DNA of 64,000 nt from Sulfidibacterium sp036244975. GTDB taxonomy: Bacteria; Bacteroidota; Bacteroidia; Bacteroidales; F082. Numbering within the stretch: position 1 is the first letter of the stretch; every line of letters starts with the position of its first letter. The stretch is from contig BTTE01000002.1 of NCBI GenBank assembly GCA_036244975.1, positions 56,999 to 120,998 on the forward strand, in the 5' to 3' direction. The position numbers were made by a program, and so were the translations under genes. Below are positions 59,202 through 64,000 of the stretch, piece after piece. Below the pieces are notes generated by a model, which saw nothing but the letters and a program-made list of their open reading frames with translations, searched no databases and had not been told where the DNA came from.

Positions 59202-59843
59202 TTAGTTTAAATTAATAAGATTTTCAATTAAGGTAAATGCTTCTTTTTTTGACCAATCTCTATAGCCTTGCGCTACTGCAAATGCATTTCCACTTTTATC
59301 AATTAAATATGTGGTTGGTGTGCCTGTTACTCTATACATAGCTGTCACTCTGCCCGTTGGATCTAATAATCCGGAATTATACGTACCGGAATTTTTCGTA
59401 AAAGTGTATCCCGATTTTTTTATGAATGGCTTTACTACTTGCGCCCCTTCCCGATCGCTGAAAACAGCTATAATGACAAAATCTTTATCTTTAAATCGTT
59501 CGTGTAGTTTTTGCAAATGCGGCATCTCTTTACGACACCACATACACCAGGTAGCCATAAAATTAAGTAATATAAATTTACCTCTGTAATCCTTTAGACT
59601 TACTGTCTTACCGTTTAAATTTTTCAATTTAAAATCCGGGGCAACTACCTTTTCTTTAAACTGTTGAATTCCCATTACACGCATAAGAGCATCCGTGTTT
59701 TCAGAAGGATTAACACTCAACATACTTGTTTCCTTAACGGGAGTCGTCTTTGGAACCTTCGTTTTTTGGTTAGAACATGCTGTTAACACAAAAACCAACA
59801 TCCCTATTAACGATATGCTTAAAAAACTTTTTGAAATTTTCAT
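59202..59843 (-). CDS. TlpA-like thioredoxin-fold lipoprotein
   Basis: 213 aa. Lipobox VLTAC (Cys about 23), a linker, then a thioredoxin fold with the active site ATWCMWCRKEMPHL, cis-Pro in GTPTTYLID and a FADREG-like FSDREGAQ. Membrane-anchored periplasmic reductase, reduced by the CcdA encoded next; possible roles are c-type cytochrome maturation (ResA/TlpA type) or disulfide repair. AT-rich coding like the rest of the cassette. Confidence 0.92.
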   Translation of the reverse strand: MKISKSFLSISLIGMLVFVLTACSNQKTKVPKTTPVKETSMLSVNPSENTDALMRVMGIQQFKEKVVAPDFKLKNLNGKTVSLKDYRGKFILLNFMATWCMWCRKEMPHLQKLHERFKDKDFVIIAVFSDREGAQVVKPFIKKSGYTFTKNSGTYNSGLLDPTGRVTAMYRVTGTPTTYLIDKSGNAFAVAQGYRDWSKKEAFTLIENLINLN

Positions 59844-60036
59844 CTTTATTCTGTTTTTGTCTCAAAAGTACACACCTTTTTGATGAACCACAATAATTAA
59901 TATGTATCTCTAAAAAATTTAATCTTTCTTTTCATAAATTGCAATAACTATGCCATGAAAAAATATTAAATATATCATGGCCACCGGAAACCTGAGTGGG
60001 AAATAAAGCAGTCTTTAGCCCTTCAACGGGTTTAAT
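59844..60036. other. AT-rich junction at the right end of the inserted cassette
   Basis: Non-coding sequence between the TlpA-like start and the purL pseudogene. It holds no inverted terminal repeats, transposase remnant or target-site duplication that I can see; similarity to purL starts at about 60037. Confidence 0.5.
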
Positions 60037-60331
60037 TAAAGGTTCCACCGTTGTGGGGAAATTATGCGTTTCTGCTTTCAACGAAAGCACAGACGAAATC
60101 TCACGAATCTCAAAAAAATCAGCTTTATCCTGGCGGACAGAAGCAAATTGCTCCATATTCGGACCCGTTACAAAGGCTACATTATCTTTGTAGGCAGAAA
60201 AGCCTGCCCGGACTAACTTTGGAAGTCTTTTTGATAAGTGCAAACAAGCTCTCAGGCATCTCTTTGCCATCAATCACAAAACTACCGTTAAAAATTTTAT
60301 GACGCCGATCAGAAAAATAAAAACAAATCAT
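60037..60331 (-). pseudogene. purL 5' fragment, internally deleted and frameshifted
   Basis: About 60037-60303 matches purL 55690-55970 closely (4 differences in the first 81 aligned bases), covering the HKIFNGSFVIDG ... ETHNFPTTVEP part. Sequence equivalent to about 55971-56447 is missing, after which the original start region returns (60304-60331, ATG equivalent at 60331). A 2-base deletion near 60199 shifts the frame, and the C-terminal two thirds are absent. Non-functional remnant of a duplication. Confidence 0.85.
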
Positions 60332-60615
60332 AAGTGTGGATCTGAAGCAAACTGCCTGCAAATACAGGAAATGCTTTATTCTTACTGCAATCACAGCAAA
60401 ATTTTTTAATCTTGGAAGAAGAGCAATTCATTGACAATTAAAAGCAACAATCTCCTGAATATCAATCTTTAACCAGGGTTAATGTTTTTCTGTCCCGGCC
60501 AAAATATAAAAAAGATAATAAGTGGAATAATAAAAAAATGTACTAAAATGTTTTCCGAATAAGAAATAGGAGTACTTTTGCACATTATTAATTATCTATT
60601 ATTTATTACAACACA
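60332..60615. other. Duplicated purL-csp intergenic region with csp promoter
   Basis: Corresponds to 56471-56747 with scattered differences. It carries a perfect -7 box TACTTTTG (60573-60580) for the cold-shock gene 35 bases downstream. The purL-side box has decayed to TGTATTTG. No other feature. Confidence 0.65.
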
Positions 60616-60807
60616 ATGAAAAAAGGAACAGTAAAATTCTTCAATGAATCTAAAGGATTTGGATTTATTGTTGAAGAAGATTCAAAAAATGAGTACTTCG
60701 TACACATTTCAGGATTAATTGACAAAATCCACGAAGGTGACGATGTGGAATTTGAATTAAAAGAAGGTAGAAAAGGTTTAAACGCTACAGATGTTAAAGT
60801 AATTTAA
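60616..60807 (+). CDS. Cold-shock protein (CspA family)
   Basis: 63 aa single OB-fold RNA/DNA chaperone. RNP1-like KGFGFI and RNP2-like EYFVHIS are both present (MKKGTVKFFNESKGFGFI start). Slightly shorter than the roughly 70-aa CspA, as in many Bacteroidota. 35-base leader after the -7 box; terminator at 60836-60868. It is the intact member of a duplicated pair; the other copy (56748) is truncated. Confidence 0.96.
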   Translation: MKKGTVKFFNESKGFGFIVEEDSKNEYFVHISGLIDKIHEGDDVEFELKEGRKGLNATDVKVI

Positions 60808-60835
60808 TGCTTATTCTTTAACTTTCTTATCATTT

Positions 60836-60868
60836 AAAAGGCCTGTCATTTCTGACAGGCCTTTTTTT
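60836..60868 (+). terminator. Terminator of the cold-shock gene
   Basis: AAAAGGCCTGTC / GACAGGCCTTTTTTT with loop ATTTCT; perfect stem and T-run. Confidence 0.9.
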
Positions 60869-60972
60869 GCAACTTATATTCACAGAAAGGCTTCCCGGGA
60901 ATTTCTTATTGGCACGACAATTTTTTTCTCTTTTCCCGACAACCATAATCTTTTTCCTGCAATGGTAAAAGA

Positions 60973-61015
60973 AAAGGCTTTCTGTTGTCTGCCCTAACAA
61001 CAACAGAAAGCCTTT
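60973..61015 (-). terminator. Terminator of trxB
   Basis: Perfect 16-bp arms AAAGGCTTTCTGTTGT (60973-60988) / ACAACAGAAAGCCTTT (61000-61015) with an 11-base loop; T-rich downstream on the minus strand. Located 27 bases past the trxB stop. Confidence 0.85.
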
Positions 61016-61041
61016 AAAAATTATAAAACAAAAGCCTCGGG

Positions 61042-61974
61042 TTAGTCTAAAAATCTCTCCGCTTCGATGGCCGCCATGGCGCCGGTTCCGGCAGCCGTGA
61101 TAGCCTGGCGGTAATGTTTGTCCTGCACATCGCCGGCAGCAAAAATACCGGGTACGCTGGTAGCTGTCGAATCGGGTTTGGTAATGAGATACCCCGTTTC
61201 ATCCATGTCAAGTTTCCCCACAAAAAGATCGGTATTTGGCTTATGGCCGATGGCCAAAAAGAAACCATCGATATCAATTTTTTTTTCTTTACCGGTTTTG
61301 TTATTCACCAAAACAGCGCCGTTCAGGGCTTTCATGAATCCCTGTTCCACACCGACAATCTCTTTCACTTCGTGGTTCCACAACACTTCGATATTGGAGG
61401 TGCCGAGCACCTTGTTTTGCATAGCTTTGGAGGCACGCAATTGATCTCGACGATGAATTAAATAGACTTTCCGGCACATATTGGCGAGATAAGTTGCTTC
61501 TTCGGCAGCAGTATCACCACCACCCACAACGGCAACATCTTTGCCTTTATAAAAGAACCCATCACAAGTGGCACAAGCGGAAACGCCGCCGCCTTTGAAT
61601 TTCTCTTCCGATTCCAGTCCGAGATATTTTGCTGTGGCGCCTGTGGCGATAATGACAGTTTCTGCCAATAATTCAGTGCCATCATCAATTTTTACTTTAA
61701 ACGGACGCCTGGTTGTATCAATTTCAGAAGCCATCCCCCAACGGATATCTGCGCCGAAACGTTCAGCCTGTTTCTGCATATCCTCCATCATTTTAGGGCC
61801 GGCAACTCCTTCGGGATAGCCGGGGAAATTGTCTACTTCCGTAGTGGTAGTAAGCTGTCCGCCAGGCTCCATACCCTGGTAAACAATGGGCTTTAAATCA
61901 GCACGGGAAGCATAAATAGCAGCTGTATATCCGGCAGGGCCGGAACCTATAATCAAACATTTGGTTGTTTCCAT
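61042..61974 (-). CDS. trxB: Thioredoxin reductase
   Basis: NADPH-dependent reductase of thioredoxin, 310 aa. FAD motif IIGSGPAGYTAAIYASRA at the N terminus, redox site ACATCDGFFYKG (CATC, about 135-138), NADPH motif VVGGGDTAAEEATYLA, and FAAGDVQDKHYRQAITAAG near the end. It would supply electrons, through thioredoxin, to CcdA-type systems. Monocistronic, with its own terminator. Confidence 0.97.
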   Translation of the reverse strand: METTKCLIIGSGPAGYTAAIYASRADLKPIVYQGMEPGGQLTTTTEVDNFPGYPEGVAGPKMMEDMQKQAERFGADIRWGMASEIDTTRRPFKVKIDDGTELLAETVIIATGATAKYLGLESEEKFKGGGVSACATCDGFFYKGKDVAVVGGGDTAAEEATYLANMCRKVYLIHRRDQLRASKAMQNKVLGTSNIEVLWNHEVKEIVGVEQGFMKALNGAVLVNNKTGKEKKIDIDGFFLAIGHKPNTDLFVGKLDMDETGYLITKPDSTATSVPGIFAAGDVQDKHYRQAITAAGTGAMAAIEAERFLD

Positions 61975-62110
61975 ATAATTAAATATTTAGATTTCTGTTT
62001 TTGTCAGGCTCTTATATTATCAAAACAAATGCCAAAAGACATATTGCGGGAGTAACGCATCTCTGTGCCAGCTTTTAAAGAGAGGTGAAATGGTGGTGAA
62101 AACACTAAAT

Positions 62111-62461
62111 CTATCCTTCCAACTCTATGCTGACAAAGTCCATCTTCCCTCCCAAAGGCGGATTAAGTTTCCGGATTTTCAAACGGACACGTTTCACCTG
62201 TGGAAAATTGGTCTTTATACTTTCCAAAATGCGGCGACCCACATGCTCCAACAGCTTTGATTTGACCTCCATCTCGGCCTTCAACACCTGAAATACTTCC
62301 TGATAGTTGACCGTATCATGCAGATTATCGGTTTGTTCGGCTTTGGTTGTGTCCACCTCCAAAAACAAATCGCAACGGAATTTAGTGCCAATGACCTGCT
62401 CCTCTTTAAAACAGCCGTGATAAGCAAAAAATTCCATTCCTTCAATTGATATGACTGACAT
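62111..62461 (-). CDS. folB: Dihydroneopterin aldolase
   Basis: Folate-pathway enzyme, 116 aa. ISIEGMEFFAYHGCFKEEQ contains the conserved FxxYHG and the Glu that anchors the pterin; VNYQEVFQVLKAEM and KLNPPLGGKMDFVSIE complete the family pattern. Located 48 bases after gltX on the same strand, so probably co-transcribed. Confidence 0.95.
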   Translation of the reverse strand: MSVISIEGMEFFAYHGCFKEEQVIGTKFRCDLFLEVDTTKAEQTDNLHDTVNYQEVFQVLKAEMEVKSKLLEHVGRRILESIKTNFPQVKRVRLKIRKLNPPLGGKMDFVSIELEG

Positions 62462-62509
62462 ATTCCTTTTTTTGATGCTGAGATATGTTATGGCAACAAT
62501 ATTACAGAA

Positions 62510-64000
62510 TTATTCTTTTCTTCCCAACTCATATAGTCCGATTTCAATACGGCGCAAAGTCTCTTCCTGCCCGATAAGGGCAATGATTTCAAACAAATGC
62601 GGGCCCTTCAATGCACCCACAATCAGCAGACGGAAAGCATTCAGTACAGCGCCCATGCCGTATTCTTTTTCTACAATCCACTTTTTAACGATGGATTCGG
62701 TATTTTCCGAAGAGAAATCATCCAAACCGGCCAACAACGTTTTCAGCTCCATCATTTGATCATAGGAATCCTGTTTCCAGCGCTTTTTCACAGCTTTGGG
62801 GTCAAATTCCGAGGGTGCTTTGAAAAAGAAGTCCGCCTGATCCCATAATTCGTGAACAAAATGCGCCCGTTCTTTTACAAGCCCGACCACTTTCTCAATG
62901 TAGTCGATATCTGCCATAACGCCCTCCTTTTCGATGAAAGGAAGAAATTGTCCGGCCAGCGCTTTGTTGCTTTTTTTCAGCATATACTGATGGTTAAACC
63001 ATTTGGCTTTCCCCGGATCAAAACGGGAGCCTGATTTCCCCACCCTTTCGATGGAGAAAGCGGCAGCCATCTCGTTGAGGCTGAAAATTTCGCGTTCGTC
63101 ACCCGGATTCCATCCCAGCAATGCCAGCATATTGATAAAGGCTTCCGGGAAATAGCCATCTTCGCGGTAACCACGCGTGGTTTCCCCTGTTTTGGGATCG
63201 GTCCACCGCAACGGGAATACCGGAAATCCCAGCCGGTCGCCATCGCGTTTGCTAAGCTTTCCTTTTCCATCGGGCTTAAGCAACAGTGGCAAATGAGCAA
63301 ACTGCGGGGCTTCCCAGCCAAAAGCTTCGTACAACAAAACATGAAGCGGTAGCGAAGGCAACCACTCTTCACCGCGGATAACATGACTGATTTTCATCAA
63401 ATGATCGTCCACCACATTAGCCAAATGGTATGTTGGCATTCCGTCCGACTTAAACAAAACCTTATCGTCCAAGACATTAGTCTGAACTTCTATCGTGCCG
63501 CGAATCAAATCATCCATCCGGACGGTTTGGTCTTCGGGCATTTTGAAACGAATCACAAAAGGCGTGTTGGCCTTTAGTAGTTTTTGGGTTTCGGCTTCGG
63601 TAAGAGCCAGCGAATTCTTCAAATGCTTCCTTTCGGCAGCGTTATAAGTAAATGTTTCTTTCTCCGTTTCAAATTTTTTCCGTAGTTCGGTTAGCTCCTC
63701 CGCCGTATCAAAAGCATAATAAGCATGTCCGGAAACCATTAGCCGGTCAGCGTATTCTTTGTACATGGCTTTGCGCTCCGACTGTTTGTAAGGCCCATAA
63801 TCTCCACCTTTGGTAACGCCTTCATCAAATTCAATTCCGCACCAGTCGAAAGCCCGGATAATATAATCTTCCGCTCCGGGGACAAAACGGGTTTGGTCGG
63901 TATCTTCAATACGAAGGATAAACTTCCCGCCGTTATTTCTTGCGAAAAGATAATTGTACAAGGCCGTCCTAACGCCACCAATGTGCAACGGACCGGTAGG
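62510..64000 (-). CDS. gltX: Glutamyl-tRNA synthetase, 5' end outside window
   Basis: Charges tRNA-Glu; its product is also the substrate of HemA. Continuous frame to the right edge, 496 visible residues. The visible N terminus PTGPLHIGGVRTA contains the HIGH-type motif HIGG, so only a few residues are missing. KLSKR (in GKLSKRDGDRLGFPVF) is the KMSKS equivalent. C-terminal anticodon-binding domain present. Discriminating or not cannot be judged. Confidence 0.96.
   Translation of the reverse strand, partial: PTGPLHIGGVRTALYNYLFARNNGGKFILRIEDTDQTRFVPGAEDYIIRAFDWCGIEFDEGVTKGGDYGPYKQSERKAMYKEYADRLMVSGHAYYAFDTAEELTELRKKFETEKETFTYNAAERKHLKNSLALTEAETQKLLKANTPFVIRFKMPEDQTVRMDDLIRGTIEVQTNVLDDKVLFKSDGMPTYHLANVVDDHLMKISHVIRGEEWLPSLPLHVLLYEAFGWEAPQFAHLPLLLKPDGKGKLSKRDGDRLGFPVFPLRWTDPKTGETTRGYREDGYFPEAFINMLALLGWNPGDEREIFSLNEMAAAFSIERVGKSGSRFDPGKAKWFNHQYMLKKSNKALAGQFLPFIEKEGVMADIDYIEKVVGLVKERAHFVHELWDQADFFFKAPSEFDPKAVKKRWKQDSYDQMMELKTLLAGLDDFSSENTESIVKKWIVEKEYGMGAVLNAFRLLIVGALKGPHLFEIIALIGQEETLRRIEIGLYELGRKE

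Noticed and set aside
56795..60036. The cytochrome b/CcdA cassette as a classical transposon
   Set aside because: No transposase, no terminal inverted repeats and no short target duplication; the flanking repeats are large pieces of purL-csp, which fits recombination better.
59932..60394. Two short minus-strand ORFs as independent genes
   Set aside because: They are pieces of the damaged purL copy separated by a frameshift, with an internal deletion.
1..64000. tRNA, rRNA, CRISPR arrays, insertion sequences, prophage
   Set aside because: No cloverleaf with TTCAAATCC-like T-loop, no regularly spaced repeats, and no transposase, integrase or phage structural gene was recognised in any intergenic region or ORF.

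Overview
This window is a piece of a Bacteroidota chromosome, probably of the Bacteroidales/Marinilabiliales type; nothing visible allows a species name. The evidence is a SusC/SusD/SusE glycan locus, a protein with a type IX secretion C-terminal domain, a GldA-like ABC ATPase, many copies of the Bacteroidota -7 promoter element TAnnTTTG, little use of Shine-Dalgarno sequences, and secreted proteins whose predicted mature form begins with Gln next to a glutaminyl-cyclase-like gene. No tRNA, rRNA, CRISPR array, transposase or phage gene was seen.

Layout. 1-4.3 kb: a sigma-54 response regulator (cut by the left edge) and its histidine kinase, a nitroreductase and an M28/glutaminyl-cyclase lipoprotein. 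4.6-9.6 kb: fatty-acid/electron-transfer genes (etfB, etfA, acyl-CoA dehydrogenase, a FabK/nitronate monooxygenase-like flavoprotein, elbB). 9.9-15.6 kb: accessory island with a DUF2975/XRE pair, two DUF4143-type AAA ATPases and an OmpR-type two-component system. 15.7-23.5 kb: a continuous heme operon hemA-hemC-hemD-hemB-hemL-hemE-hemN, ending in the oxygen-independent coproporphyrinogen oxidase. 23.7-26.2 kb: metK with a likely SAM-II-type riboswitch, and the GldA-like ATPase. 26.3-31.3 kb: GH31 alpha-glucosidase, GH13 alpha-amylase and a LacI-type regulator. 31.7-37.8 kb: SDR and acyl-CoA synthetase, holA, AMP nucleosidase, rpmA-rplU and a DMT exporter. 38.4-47.9 kb: starch locus susC-susD-susE plus a large T9SS-secreted alpha-amylase. 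48-52.6 kb: TonB receptor, TPR protein, FadL-type porin. 52.8-60.8 kb: purL and a cold-shock gene, whose junction is duplicated around a low-GC cassette (cytochrome b, CcdA, TlpA). 61-64 kb: trxB, folB and gltX (cut by the right edge).

How it works together. The GH31, GH13, SusCDE and T9SS amylase genes, with the LacI regulator, form a dispersed alpha-glucan (starch/maltodextrin) system: secreted amylase, surface binding and import through SusCD, then periplasmic hydrolysis. ETF, acyl-CoA dehydrogenase, acyl-CoA synthetase and the FadL-type porin fit fatty-acid use. HemN indicates heme synthesis without oxygen.

Most unusual observations: (i) a SusD protein with about 190 extra residues, namely two SusE/F-like modules inserted within it and homologous to the modules of the adjacent SusE; (ii) two related multibranched foldback RNA/DNA elements, one inside the heme operon with a 19-pair closing helix whose only deviations are G-U pairs; (iii) a purL-csp segment duplicated on both sides of a respiratory/thiol-redox cassette, leaving a chimeric csp ORF and a purL pseudogene; (iv) related direct repeats upstream of both DUF4143 ATPases; (v) a SAM-II-like leader on metK.
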